Below, one piece after another: positions 1 to 12,397 of a stretch of DNA of 64,000 nt. Numbering within the stretch: position 1 is the stretch's first letter; each line of letters starts with the position of its first letter. Origin of the DNA: Gelatoporia subvermispora B (Eukaryota; Basidiomycota; Agaricomycetes; Polyporales; Gelatoporiaceae); NCBI GenBank assembly GCA_000320605.2, contig KB445794.1:999389-1063388 (forward strand), read 5' to 3'. The translations under genes were made by a program, and so were the position numbers. A model generated the notes under the pieces. That model was not told the origin of the DNA. It searched no databases and saw only the letters and a list, made by a program, of their open reading frames with translations.

Positions 1-1485
1 GGCGGCCTCGCTTGGTTTCCTTAGAAACCTCTATAACGAGCCACGAGGTTTCGCGCACCACATTCGTTAGTGAGCATTATGAGTGCTATCACGCTCAGCA
101 CTTGACCGACTCGGTTTGGAGCCTATTCGGATCCAGCGTCCTGCTTGTGGTCTATGGCATCCGAACAGCGGACAGAAATGACCCATACATCGAGGTATCA
201 GAGCGGGCAATCGAAGGTGCCATAGACGGCTTCACTCCCGGACATTTTTGGGTCGATTTCCTGCCGTTCTTGAAGTATGTCCCAGCCTGGATGCCCGGCG
301 CAGAATTCAAGAGAAAGTCTGCAAAGTGGAGAGTCGAAGCGCTTGCTCTGAAGGAAGATCCTTGGAATGCCACCGTTGTGAGTATTATAAATCGAGGGCA
401 GCGTATACCCCTCGAACGTCGTTGACGGGCACCCAGACCGACGGTCCATTCACACCGGTGGCGGTTAAGTTGATGGAACGTATGTCCCACTTGCACGGCG
501 AAGCCTATGCTGAAGAGGAAGACATCGCTAAGAATACAGCTGGTGTAGCGTATGGAGGTGCGACGCAACTTTGCCGGAGTCACGGGTGGCGTTGTGCTTA
601 TTGATTGCTGTTGACCGTGATAGCTGGTTCGGACACGGTGAGCTCATTCATTTGGTTTGGAAGTCTGCTTGACTTCATCATGAATTGCCAGACCGTTTCG
701 ACGCTTCACTCGTTCATCCTCGCCATGGCTCTGCACCCCGAAGTGCAAAACCGTGCTCAAGAGGAGCTGATGAGGGTGATAGGGCCGGACAGGCTGCCTG
801 AATTCTCAGATCGCGATGAGCTCCCATACATCAACGTACTGTGCAAGGAGTGCGTACGGTGGCAGCCAGTGACACCATTGGGACTCGCACATAAGAGCAT
901 CAAAGACGACGAATACAACGGGTTTCGAATTCCCGGAGGCTCGGTTCTCATGCAGAACACGTGGTACGTCTACAGCTCGAAGTAAGCCTCACAATATGAT
1001 GATTGTTGTTACAGGGCGATCTTACATGATCCAGAGATGTACCCTGATCCGGAAGCATTCAAACCCGAACGGTATCTGAAGGATGGTCGAGTCAACCCTG
1101 CCATCCTGGATCCTACTACGGTTGCATTCGGCACCGGACGAAGGTACATATTCACTTGGCGTCAGCTGACAAGTAATGCTGACGGTTGCGTCGATGTCAG
1201 AATCTGTCCCGGAAGACACTTCAGTGATTTGTCGCTCTTCATCAACGTAGCGTCTGTCCTTCACCTTTTCGATATCTCTCCGGGCGTTGATGCGGACGGA
1301 AAGCCGAGAAAGCTTGAACCTAATATGACAACGGGCTTCCTGTCGTAAGCTGCATGGTCTTCACTGCATCCGCTCGCCGCTTTGAGCTGCTTTTCAGGCA
1401 CCCAGATCCTTTCGAGTGCGATATCAAGCCACGGTCGGAGGCAATCGCGCAGTTGATATCTGGCGATAATTATCAGAGGCAGTAA
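1..1485 (+). CDS. Cytochrome P450 (copy 1), 5' end outside window
   Basis: Heme-thiolate monooxygenase of the fungal microsomal type; substrate unknown, nearest broad resemblance to O-methylsterigmatocystin oxidoreductase-like P450s. The window opens inside exon 3 (about bases 2-69, ending FAHHIR). Later exons give the segment with WVDFLPFLKYVPAWMPGAEF, the I-helix motif AGSDTT, the K-helix ExxR (KECVRW), the PERYLKDGR region and the heme loop FGTGRRICPGRH, whose Cys ligates heme. A final short exon starts HPDPFECDIKPR and ends at TAA 1483-1485. A 14-nt exon (624-637) supplies most of the I-helix motif. All visible exons join in frame, so the visible part looks intact. It is the first of three tandem paralogues. 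Family assignment below P450 level is not certain. Confidence 0.9.
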
Positions 1486-3494
1486 GGTCTTCTTAACATT
1501 TTCGCGATGGGCGAACGTGCGCTGCAGACGCTCTCTTCCGCTCTCCCCCTTGTATATCCTACCACAGGTTCTCTGAGCTTTTTTGACTGCCCGTGGGATC
1601 AACTAGTCGGTAGTCATAGACAGCTTATCCCCGCTCTCGATATCACATCTCACCTCCAGTGCGTATCAATACATTCAGCCGCGCCATTCCAATAGAAGTC
1701 AGGCTTCTACGTCTGATGGCCCCGTTGTACTGGCACAGCCCACGCGACTTCTGGTTGCCCCCACGCAGCTAGTACGTGCGGCTAGCTTATCGGTGATTAG
1801 AGCTCTCGTGTTCTCTTGAACCCTGATAGTCGCACTCAATAGCTCCATTCTCTTCGCAAAAACGGGAGTTCCGCTCCATCGGGAGTCAAGGCACACATGA
1901 GGCGTGGATTCGATGAGACCCTCATGATTCCGTGGGCACATTGTAGCAACCATTTGAATACGGCTGGATACTTCGACGTCCTTGTGCCAGCGCCTAGCAT
2001 TGGTGATCACAAGGCATGCATAGCCTAATGCGTGAAGACGAGCCTTTTTTGCTTTGCTTCACAGTGTACAATTTGCGGCTGGGCGTGTGTGGCCGGCGCA
2101 GTAGCGTGTTCCTCGCACACCGAAGCAGAACTCTGCTTCTCGCCAGGTAACAATGCTATACGTTGAACCTCACCTTGCCTGAACATCTTCCTTGAGATAG
2201 CATCCTTCACAATGCGGCTGGTCTTACTCTTTCTCAAGGTACAATGATGAGCTCTCATAAAAAGCGTTCTTCCGGTTTCTGGTTACCCTAAGCTAATGTT
2301 TTGCTTTTGCTGATCTGCGATCAGACGACGGCCCCAGGTTTGCATGTCGCTGAGATGAAAACAGCTCTCTCCGCACAGACTGTTACACCAGACATGAGTG
2401 ACACCTTGGTGAAGAGATGTTGCTATATGGTGGAAAGATGTGTGGATTGACCCGTCGATTGGAGAGCGAGCCGTCTCGACCAAGTTTTGACTCATGGAAC
2501 TCCTTTTGTTCTATCACATCCCATATATTCGTAGAATCGATCAGGTAATTGTTGTAATATATCTAGGAGATTCATCGCAGTACGAGGACGACACATTGGA
2601 TTTGGGCTACGTCCAGAAGGTTTTCCGTGGCTACGGCCCCGTGAGGCAACTGCGATGCCTGCGGCGCTCTCGCGCGCCGAAGTGTGATCGTTGGTAGTGT
2701 TTGTATGCTGGCTGAAATGAGAACTGGGATATGATACGCCTGTCTTCCAACTTAGGATCGTGCAATGGAGTCACAGGAAAACTCGCTCACTGTGTCCTGT
2801 TTGACTTGCTGAATGGTTTCCTCGAGTGCGATCGAGTACTTGCTAGTGACCGTAGTCGACTGCGATAAAAATATTTGTGCAATACATCATTCACCAACGA
2901 TAAGATGGCGTCCGATGTCGGCTCATCCAATACAGGTCCATATGCAAACACGGCCTAGTAGTAGAGCTCAAGCGCTCATACGCGCTCACATGTTGCTGTC
3001 CTGAGACACTTATCATCGTGGCGCGCGGCTTCACGCCGCTCTACTCAAGCCCTTGCTTCTCCTGCTCCAGCGACATGTCGTCAAATGTCCGATGGCCGGA
3101 GCGAAGTCTCCGGTTATCGTCGGTGATCACGAGAACGTGTTTTTCGTATGGAAGCATTGAGGCTCTAAACATCCCGTTCTGTACATATGGCCTTTCGTGA
3201 GCAGTGACCTGTGCTATTGCAACAGGGTTGCTCCAGCTATTTTCGTACAACCTAGAAGGCTGCCGGGACTTGTACCTGCTAGCATATCACGGGTGCTCCA
3301 CCCTCCAGGCCGTGCCGCAGCGTGTGGGGAATGCTAGTACGTTCGAACAATACACCGCACATGGCTCGTGGTATTGTCCACGGGTCTCTATATATCATAC
3401 GTTCCTCTTGTGAGCCTATGGTATCCCACCAGCGAGATTGTTATTTACAAGTGGACAGCGAAGCACCGGCGCGTCCCTCCCACGACTCAACACG
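1486..3494. other. Intergenic, no gene recognised
   Basis: About 2 kb between P450 copies 1 and 2. Only short ORFs without recognisable motifs are seen on either strand. A TATATAT stretch at about 3389-3395, some 100 bp before the copy 2 ATG, is a plausible TATA element. Confidence 0.5.
3389..3395 (+). promoter_or_regulatory. Candidate TATA box of P450 copy 2
   Basis: TATATAT lies about 100 bp upstream of the ATG at 3495, a usual distance when the leader is short. The call is from sequence only. Confidence 0.35.
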
Positions 3495-5550
3495 ATGTCT
3501 CTCAGCTCTAGCCTTACACCAGCGCTGATCATTACGTGCTTTGGGCTCGCTTTGCTGTGGACGCATTTCAAGACCTCCAGCAACCCATATCGCAATCTAC
3601 CGCTTCCTCCCGGACCAAAACGACTACCAATCATCGGTAATGTTCTCAATATACCGACTGAGCTTCATTGGAGAACCTATGCTCATTGGGCGCACAAGTA
3701 TGGTGAGTATGATGATGAGGTGTTATTCGAATTGCTGTCATCCACGTTAATCCGTACTCCGGCTCTATCGTATAGGCGACGTCATATATTTGGAGGTGTT
3801 CGGCCAGTCAATGCTGATTCTCAACTCTTTGAAATCTGTCAAGGACCTCTTCGAGAAGCGATCCGCAAATAATTCCGACAGACCACGCAGCGAGATGATT
3901 GCCTTGTAGGTCCTATCACTCAATCAAGTTTTCTCAACTGACTGTCGTAGGATGGGCTTCGATTGGGCACTGGGCGGTTTACAGTATGGTCAATGGTGGC
4001 GACGACACCGACGAGCATTCCATCAATTCTTCAACGAAAGGGTTGTTCCTGATTACGAACGGCCGTTGCACGATGCAGCTCGCAGGCTCTTGAAACGGCT
4101 ACTCAAGGAGCCGAATGAATTTGCGTGGCATATTCGCTAGTACGTATATTTCCTAGCTAAATTTTGATCTTGTGAAGACGACATACACCCTTAGTACTTT
4201 TGGCGCCATATTCCTCTCGGTCGTCTATGGAATCGAAGCCGCAGAAGGAGAGGATGAGTACATCGCAGTCGGTGAAAGAGCGTTACATGGTGTTGAAGAG
4301 GCTTTCAATGTTGGATCATTCTGGGTCGATTTCTTCCCCTTTCTGAAGTATATACCCGAATGGATGCCTGGAGCAGAGTTCAAGAAGAAGGCAGCTATTT
4401 GGAAGGTCGATTGTATTGGAATGAAACAACTACCCTGGAAGAATGCTGTGGTCAGTGGCATACATCCCTTTGACGACCTACTACTAATCAGCACGTATAC
4501 AACAACAGAGGGATGGCGATTATGTACCTGTGGCGGCCAAATTGGCAGCGCGTTTCTCCAACCTGAAGGGTGAAGCGTATGCCGAGGAAGAAGAAATCGC
4601 TCAGAATGTAGCTGGTATAGCATATGGAGGTGCGAAATGACTTGACCTTGTTCTATCCTTGATTGAAACAAAATCATACTGCCCAGCCGGTGCTGATACG
4701 GTACGCATTTTTGGTGTTTGGTGGTGGTTGTCGAGAGTGTGGTAGCTGACTGCTGTGCACCTCAGAGCGTGTCGACCTTGCAGTGTTTCTTCCAGGCTAT
4801 ATCCCTCTATCCCGAAGTACAGAGTCGAGCTCAGGATGAGCTAGCAAGGGTAGTTGGTCCTTCCCGACTACCTGACTTTACAGATCAGGAATCTCTCCCT
4901 TATATTAAAGCTCTTTGTAAGGAGTGTCTGCGGTGGCAGCCAGTAGTCCCTCTCGGCCTCGCCCATGGCAGTTTGAAAGACGACGAGTACAGGGGTTATC
5001 GGATACCCGCAGGCTCTGTACTTTTTCAGAATACCTGGTAGGCTATCTCGCAACCCGAGATTCAAGATACTGAGATTTTCCCTACATCTACTTCCTCAGG
5101 GCAATCCTTCACGATCCGGAGGAATATCCTGACCCAGAAGAGTTTAGACCTGAGAGGTTTCTCAAGGATGGCAAATGGAATTCGGACATCATGGATCCTG
5201 GTGTAGTCGCGTTCGGTGCCGGTAGAAGGTAAATCACACGATAGAGAAACAACTAGATTATCTAACGAGGTTGGCCCAGGATCTGTCCGGGACGGTATCT
5301 CGCCGAAATGACACTCTTCATTACGATAGCATGTGTACTCCATACGTTTGATATTGCACCTCCTGTCGACGCTCAGGGAAAACCGGTGACATGTAAGCCG
5401 AAGATGACCTCAGGAGCAGTATCGTGAGTTGTACCTTCATTCAGGTTCTCGCAGCAACTGATACGACCAATATTCGACAGGCACCCCGAACCCTTCCACT
5501 GTGTAGTGAAACCGCGATCAAGCATGGCTGAATCACTCATCTTGAATTAG
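3495..5550 (+). CDS. Cytochrome P450 (copy 2), intact
   Basis: Complete P450 gene that I splice into ten exons. The start ATG 3495 opens MSLSSSLTPALIITCFGLAL, an N-terminal membrane anchor for the ER, followed by the proline hinge LPLPPGPKRLPIIGN. Later landmarks are WRRHRRAFHQFF (C-helix), WVDFFPFLKYIPEWMPGAEF, I-helix AGADTS, ExxR in KECLRW, PERFLKDGK and heme loop FGAGRRICPGRY. The last exon starts HPEPFHCVVKPR and stops at TAG 5548-5550. Exon 6 is only 14 nt (4687-4700). All joins keep frame with GT-AG introns of about 50-70 nt. The substrate cannot be read from the sequence. It lies tandem with copies 1 and 3 and shares their intron positions, so recent duplication is likely. Confidence 0.92.
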
Positions 5551-6408
5551 AACTGGAGTATGATTCTACTATGCATTCTCATCTCCGAGTTATTATATTT
5601 AAGTGACTAGATCCATCATTGCAATTGGGTCGTCATCGTATCCTGCGTGGATGATAACGCCGCTCAGGACCGGTTAGTATACATCTTGCGCGTCCCCTTC
5701 ACCAGCGCCTTCTTTGATTCTGGCGTTCAATCAAAAACTATATAGTAGGTGATATGGGAGCAGTGCCGGCCCGTCTATGGCAAGGTGGTGCACCGCTCCA
5801 GACTCCGCCGTGCGATATTCCAGGTTGTTCGAGCTCTTCCTCCTTCGTGACCTGACAGGAGACTACTACGTAACATCTGGATGGATCAAGATGCTTTTCA
5901 TGAGTGACGAGGCTCGTAAGAGTCAAATATACTGATGGCATATTACAGGAATGCATGACGCACTCTGAAGCTTGAGAAGTATCCAATATGGGACATATTC
6001 AAACATCATCATGTCTCCTCAACTCGAAAACGAGACACAGGGATCTTGAATATGCGAGAAAGTCGTGTGTTCGGTATCATCGAGCCTCCGAGTGTAGCGC
6101 CATGCAAAAATAGTGATACTGATTACTTAGGGCAGCCGGCAGTCCCTGTTTAGTGGAAACTCGAGACTCCGCTAAGTTATGTGCCATACATATCAAGAAC
6201 ACCGATCCTCGGGGCGATCCTGCCTCGTGTTACTCATAATGCAGCGTTGATAAACGTCACAGGACAGAAGTGTGGAAGCTACGTGGTGCACATGGCGTCA
6301 AGCGTCTGGCAGCGGGGATAGACAGTCCCGATGCGAAGTATGAAAAAGCACCTAGGACAGTCGAGTATATCAAGAACCATGAAAGGCCTACTTGATCATG
6401 CTGGCAGC
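5551..6408. other. Intergenic, no gene recognised
   Basis: About 860 bp between P450 copies 2 and 3. No convincing coding sequence or repeat was seen. An in-frame upstream ATG at 6331 exists, but the membrane anchor begins at 6409. Confidence 0.5.
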
Positions 6409-8469
6409 ATGTCCTTCCTCACTTTCATTGTTCTCCCGTCGTTTGTCCTGGTATCTGCACTGGTGTTGAGGTATATCAGGTCGAGAGGCAATGCGTATAG
6501 CCATTTGCCGTTACCTCCCGGACCAAACCCGCTGCCCCTCATCGGAAACATACTCGACATACCAAGTGAGACTCCCTGGAAGACATATGATGTGTGGGCA
6601 CGGCAGTACGGTATGTTTTTCTCCGTCGCGCTTTGGTATGCCACTGAACTTTCTGCTGCATCCAGGCGATGTGATGTGTTTGCGATTGCCTGGTCAACAT
6701 CTCATCATACTCAACTCCGTCAATGCTGTTCTTGATCTGTTGGAAAGACGATCTTCGAATTATTCTGACAAAGAGCGCACTGAGATGCTCACGTTGTGAG
6801 TGACTGTGCATGGATCTTTTCGCTGTTGCTGATATATGCAGAACGGGATGGGACTGGGGTCTCGGAAACATGACTTATGGTCCATTGTGGCGGCGTCATA
6901 GACGTCTGTTTCATCAGTACTTCAATCAGCACGCGGTTACTGCATATAAGCAAGATCTCGAAGAAGCCTCCCACAAATTACTTCAACGTCTCTTGCTGCA
7001 ACCGGAGAAGTTTGTGTACCACCTTCGCTAGTAGGCAGAAGAGCACGCTCTACGATCTCTACGAGACAGTCGCTGAGCACACGTATGGCAGCATGTTGGG
7101 CGCCGAGTTTTTGTCGGCAGTCTATGGCATTCACGATGCAGAAGAGATCGACCAATATCTCGCAATTGCCGAGAAGGCGATACAGGGAGCCGAGGAAGCG
7201 CTCATCCCGGGATCGTTCTTGGTCGATTTCTTGCCAACCCTCAAATATGTTCCAGCTTGGATGCCGGGTGCGTTATTCAAAAGAAAAGCTGCAGAGTGGA
7301 AGCGCAATGCCATGGCTATGCGAAACGTCCCGTGGCAGAATGTTTCGGTATGCGAATTCACACGGCTTTGCGCATAATCACAGTAGTTCTTACACGCCTC
7401 ATAGGCCGCTTTAGACTCGCACAAGCCGTGCATAGGAGCTAGCATGCTGGAGCGCATCTCTCATTTAATCGGTTCAGAACATGCTGGAGAGGAGGAAGTA
7501 GCAAAGAATGTGGCAGGGACCACGTATGCAGGTCCGTGAGGTGCTTCTCCTGAGTCCGAAGTAACACTGAATGAAAGGTCTGCAGCCGGAAGTGATACAG
7601 TGGGTGCTCCGCAAGAGCGTAACTGAGAAGTAACTTGACAAGTTTCCCCAGACTTACGCGACCTTGCACATCTTCTTCTTAGCTATGGTATTGTATCCTG
7701 ACGTGCAGAAACGCGCGCAAGATGAGATAGCCGCCGTAGTAGGGGACGACAGGCTACCGAATTTCTCCGACTACGATAAGCTCATGTACCTCAAGGCCAT
7801 ATGGATGGAATGTATTCGTTGGCAGCCTGCTGTACCTCTTGGTCTTGCACACAAGACTTTGGCCGACGATGAATATAACGGATTTCGCATCCCGGGCCGG
7901 GCTATTGTGATGCACAATACTTGGTCAGTCATTCATTGACGTTCAACGTTCGATATACGAAGACGCAGCTGCCGGGACAACACTAAAATCATTGTTTCCA
8001 GGGCAATTCTGCAAGATCCAAAGGTGTATTCCGAGCCAAAGACATTCAATCCAGAGCGTTTCTTGCGTGACGGGGCGTGGAATCTGGAGGTCATGGACCC
8101 AGCCGTCATTGCGTTTGGAGCAGGGCGTAGGTGTGTGTCGGATCAAATAAGTATCACGACGATATGTTCAACGCTCTTTCTTCCAGGATTTGCCCAGGAA
8201 GATATTTTGCTGAGCTGTCTGTCTTCATCAACGCCGCACGTATTCTGCACACATTCGACATAATGCCAGCCCTTGACGCTGAAGGTAAGCAGATCAAGGT
8301 CGAGCCGGATATGACTTCCGGATTTGTAATGTAAGCACATACCGTACGAGACTTTTCTCAGGTACCGAGCTTGCTATGTTGCAGACATCCGAAACCATTC
8401 CAGTGTAGCATCAAGCCACGGTCCAAGGCAGCCGAGTCGCTCATCCGTGGTGGAAATTCTGACAATTGA
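6409..8469 (+). CDS. Cytochrome P450 (copy 3), intact
   Basis: Third tandem P450. I take ATG 6409 (MSFLTFIVLPSFVLVSALVL) because the hydrophobic ER anchor begins there; ATG 6331 in the same frame would add 26 residues. Landmarks are LPLPPGPNPLPLIGN, WRRHRRLFHQYFN, FLVDFLPTLKYVPAWMPGA, I-helix AGSDTT, ExxR in MECIRW, PERFLRDGA and heme loop FGAGRRICPGRY. The last exon starts HPKPFQCSIKPR and ends at TGA 8467-8469. The 14-nt exon is at 7586-7599. The exon before it is a few codons shorter than in the paralogues (start near 7436), otherwise the ten-exon plan is the same. It looks functional; the reaction is presumably oxygenation of a small hydrophobic molecule. Confidence 0.9.
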
Positions 8470-8583
8470 TTATCAATGCGGTTTCACTTCAGCCAATTAC
8501 ACTCCCAATTTCCACTTTATCGACCTATCTCAATCTCTTTCTGATGTTTATCGATGTAATACCATCCCATATCCAGATCCAGC

Positions 8584-9683
8584 TCACGCCGGAGGTGCCA
8601 AAGCTAGCACGTTGAAGCGCGGGTCCAACTGGTTCGGCAAGTAGTGCTCCTTGATGTGCTTTACAACGTCGCGTAGGAGGTCTGTGCATTCTCCTCTGTC
8701 GACCGGACCTTTGCGCCCACCATTCAATTCCACTACTCTGAACTGTCCTTCAGACAAAGGGTCTGGTACAGACGCGAAGCACGTGTAGTGTTGGCCTTCG
8801 TCGTCTTCGCCAGGGACGGCTGATTGGCCGGCGACCGCCGCGTTCGCATGTATCTCTGCGAACTCCGAGGTCGCTTCCAGTATCTTTGCACGCTCCTGCG
8901 GAGACTTGGATGCTACACCCGAACCCGTGAATGATTACTCGAGAAATGGTATCTGGGCGAATGACGAACCTTTGATCTCTGCCAGGAACGTCGCAAGGGT
9001 GCTGCCTTGCACGATGTCTACGTCGGACTATTGGGTTGAGATCAGCACATATATCATCTCGGCAATTGAGCTCGAGCTAACGTTGGCGAACGCATGGAGC
9101 ATTGCCATCGCCCCACAGGCGTGACGAATCTACAAAGTGCTCTATTCAGCATACGATAGATGTTCTGATGTTATACGTACTGTTTGTGGCATCCAGATAA
9201 CGGAACGCTCGATCAGTTTGTGTCCAGACTCCACACGCTCATCTTCCTCGTCCCGGCGTACTTGCAGCCAATCGTTATTCGGAAAAAGGAGAATGACAGC
9301 TTTGACGGGTTGAGGAATCATCGAAAGAAGCTATGCAACGCAGAACGTCATCCTTATGAGAAGGTATCCTAGGAGGCTCGATGTTGGGAAATTGTTCGCA
9401 TACATCCTCATCGAACCCAAAAACGTCATGGAATTGTGCTTTCGAGGTGTCGAGGCCAGCGGCTCTGGCCCACTAATATGTCCGGATCCAATCGGTGATA
9501 GTCAATGATGCGTGGGGCTGCGGTCAGTCGCATACGCATACGCACTTGATTCATAACCTGCAGTATTCGAGCAGGTTGTTATCGCGGTTCGTAAGTTCTG
9601 TCAACCATCTGCTCAGTCATTAGCCCACTTACGTCGGGGTTACTCTCAAGCATGATCCATGTGCTTGAAGAAGCTTCCAGCAT
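8584..9683 (-). CDS. Ubiquitin C-terminal hydrolase (UCH, peptidase C12), divergent copy A
   Basis: Deubiquitinase-family protein resembling UCHL3/Yuh1, which cleave small adducts from the ubiquitin C terminus. Start ATG 9683 gives MLEASSSTWIMLESNPD, followed by a 12-nt exon coding VMNQ (9546-9557). The next exon begins WARAAGL and ends HDVFGFDED, and then comes MIPQPVKAVILLFP. The oxyanion Gln is in MPQT and the nucleophile Cys in IRHACGAMAMLHAFAN. The His is in QHYTCFAS. Where the family has the catalytic Asp in ELDGR, this copy reads ELNGGR, an Asn with one extra Gly. The reading frame is otherwise intact to TGA 8584-8586. It is a tandem duplicate of the next gene. Lost or reduced catalysis is my inference. 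Confidence 0.85.
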
Positions 9684-9962
9684 GGCTCTAAGATATCCAA
9701 GGTCAAGCAAAGACAATCTTTCTTGGGTCAATTTGTGACTGCACTCGGAAACGTGCTGCTGGATGAGAGTACGCGTAAGCTCCTTAAGCGCTTTGAGCGA
9801 TTTACTGTGTCAGTGGATACGGCATGGGACTCGCCGGATCAAGTGACTCCCGTAACGGTCCACATACAAATCATGTTTGCGAGGGCGACTGACCAACATA
9901 ATACATGGTAGTAGTTGTACAGATGCATTCCACGTTGCTTCCTTTCCTTCGCCTCTCACTCA

Positions 9963-11067
9963 TTACTCCGGAGGCGCCAACGCAATCATGTTGAAGTGCA
10001 TACTCGACGTATTCGCAATGTAGTTGTTCTTCACGTACTCCGCAACATTGCGGAAGAAGTCGGTGCACTCGCCCCTGTCGACCGGGCCCTCTCTGCGCCC
10101 GTCGAGCTCGAGAAGCCGGGTCGAGTCTGACGTTAGGCCCTCCTCGCGCGGAGGGTTCGGCGCCTGGACGAAGCACGTGAAGTGCAAGTCCGTGTCCTGC
10201 TCAATGGACGGCGCCGCCGTCTGCCCGGCGGAAGCAGCCTCAGAGTGTATGTTGGCAAAGAGCGGTGTCGTCTCAAGCAGCTTGGCTCGTTCCTGCGGGG
10301 AACTATCTGAGTATAAACGCAAAATAAGTACTGGGCGATCCTGTTCTCGGAACAATGAGATGCCTTACCCCTGCACTCGTCAAGGAACCTCGCGAGAGCA
10401 CTGTGGGGGGCAAAGGTCACTTCTGACTACACCACCTTCAGCAGTTGACTAACACATGAGAGAACTGCACACACGTTGATCAAGGCATGGAGAAGCGCGA
10501 TGGTGCCGCATGCGTTCTGGATCTAGAGACCTTGTTAGTCCGACGACCTTAAGGTCTGCACATCAATACAAACTGTCTGCTTGATCCAGAATATTGTGGG
10601 GTCAACGGGATGTTGACCGTCTTTGAGGATACGCTCATCTTCTTCTCTCCGCTTCTGTTCAAGGCGTTCGGTGATTGGGAAAAGCAGTATAACGGCCTTC
10701 ACAGGCTGAGGGACCATCTCAAGAAGCTTATAGTATCGGTAGCCAGTCAGCCCGTACATCGCGAACTGTATGGACCTAGCTCAACGCACCGCATCGTCAA
10801 GACCGTAGACGTCATGAAACTGAGCCTGCGATGCGACAAGTCCCGCCGCATTCGCCCACTGTCGAATTCAGACACCTCAGTACCTATCTGTCTGCCATTT
10901 GTTACGTTCCCTACTTGGTTAAGCACCTGTATATAGTGTTAGATCGCGTTCATCGACACCGGCGTGCCTCGCGGGGACAGCTGGGCGCCACTGCCGCGAA
11001 CAGAGGAGTTACTCACGTCCGGGTTGCTCTCGATGGGGATCCATCTGTTCGCGGTATGGTCGGTCAT
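9963..11067 (-). CDS. Ubiquitin C-terminal hydrolase (UCH, peptidase C12), canonical copy B
   Basis: Thiol deubiquitinase of the UCHL3/Yuh1 type. Start ATG 11067 gives MTDHTANRWIPIESNPD; a 12-nt exon at 10915-10926 adds VLNQ; then come WANAAGL, HDVYGLDDA and LLEMVPQPVKAVILLFPITE. The active-site parts are all present: oxyanion Gln in WIKQT, nucleophile Cys in QNACGTIALLHALIN, His in DLHFTCFV, and Asp in LLELDGRREGP. The protein ends ALAPPE before TAA 9963-9965. Exon joins keep frame throughout. This is probably the working copy, and its downstream twin is diverged at the active site. Both lie on the minus strand, head to tail, about 280 bp apart. Confidence 0.93.
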
Positions 11068-11639
11068 TTCCACTGGGAGACAAATGCGTGGTTGTGTTGA
11101 TTGAGATGCGATGCAAAATCCGTAACAGGATGCTATCCTTCAAGGAAGCTGGAGTGGAGCTCAGCCGCGCGGAGGCAAGCGCACTACATGGGGCGCCTAT
11201 TTCATCGGCGCGTGCCCGCCAACCGGCACGAGACGCGTCTGTGGCTGTGAGCTTGCCCTCAAGCCCAAGCACTTCTGTATTGCCCCCCAGTGCGGATACA
11301 CAAAACCGGCTGTACATGCCTGTGCACCTTGAAGATATGGATTGTACATTGGTGGAAGTGCAGCACGACAGACTTGGCACTTCTGATAAGGTGCTTCGCC
11401 GTCGAATGCTGGCGGCGGTGCAAGACTTACTCTACGTGTATATGAGGAGCTCGCACTCACATGATGCTGCTCTCCCATTACGTTCCGCATTCTTTAGTTC
11501 ACCTTTCTGTCCGAATGACTCCCAAAAATCATCGACCTCGTGCAGCAAACTACGTAAGTGGAGAATGTTATCTCTGGGGACCGGGGCTGCTCCCGCCTGT
11601 GAGTTATTACTAGCGCCATTGACGCTTGTCACATTCCAT
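11068..11639. other. Unresolved stretch with coding-like ORFs on both strands
   Basis: A plus-strand ORF (11088-11645) and a minus-strand ORF starting at 11632 (MTSVNGASNNSQAG...) both look protein-like over part of their length. I cannot choose between them and recognise no family. It may hold the 5' part of the next gene. Confidence 0.3.
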
Positions 11640-12397
11640 CGATAGCTTCGTGCAGGTTATACGTGGATGTTCAGCAGCACATCTAAGAACCACAAGCACC
11701 GCAAATCAGAGATTCATCACGACCGTCAAAACATTCCTGCTAAGCATGTGCTCGCGAAGAAGTACGCTGTCTTCAGCGTATGTCCTGTCGTCATCCTGGT
11801 GTGAGTTAGTTGGAGCAACCATCTTTCCTTTTGCCAAGTCTAATGATACTACAGGGCCTTCTCACAACTGTCTCATACTGTGGAGAACAACGGCGTTACT
11901 TCTATGTTGTGCTGGGGAGCCATGCTCTTCACCGTCTGCTACGTCTCTACTTTGCTCCTGTATCATCGAGAAGCTCGGACACCTACCAGGCCAGAGAGTC
12001 CAAGAATCTTGTCTGAGGTATGACCGCCTATCCGGTGTCCATGCACAAACATAGCTGATACTTGCCAAAAATCGTTGAGAACGAGATATCGAGGCACGAA
12101 ACTGCGTCATCGTTGTCCGCTGGGGCTTCTAGTATAGCGTGGTAGGATTCGAAATATTATCTAAGGTGTTCCCATACTGACGACTCGTCTATCAGGAGCT
12201 GGATATTGATCTTCGCGTGCATGGCATCTGCGATATTTCCGGCAGAATGGCTGGTCGCTGCTGAGCATCTTCGGCACGTTCCCCTTCTGGTCTCTATGCT
12301 TTTGATTATGATTTTCCTCTTTGAGACACTGCACCTTGTCGCCTCGCTCTTGATGCTTAGGAGACTGTGCAAGTCGCGAGACAGACGTCCGGCGTAG
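11640..12397 (+). CDS. Possible multi-pass membrane protein, incomplete model
   Basis: I do not recognise this gene. Several exons can be suggested on the plus strand. One, from about 11686 after an AG, contains AKKYAVFSVCPVVIL. One, from about 11849, reads AFSQLSHTVENNG and then MLCWGAMLFTVCYVSTLLL followed by a basic, proline-rich tail. One, from about 12195, contains SWILIFACMASAIF and LLVSMLLIMIFLFETLHLV, ending RDRRPA at TAG 12395-12397. The hydrophobic runs fit two or more membrane spans near the C terminus. The 5' end and some introns are unresolved, so the span is a minimum. It could also be a degraded gene. Confidence 0.33.

Noticed and set aside
1..8469. A complete secondary-metabolite gene cluster
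   Set aside because: There are P450s only, with no synthase, transporter or regulator next to them; the nearest regulator is at 28-31 kb among housekeeping genes.
9352..9360. TAG before LLSMIPQPV in UCH copy A as a nonsense mutation
   Set aside because: It is the intron acceptor. Copy B has an AG acceptor at the same place, and the upstream exon ends in frame.
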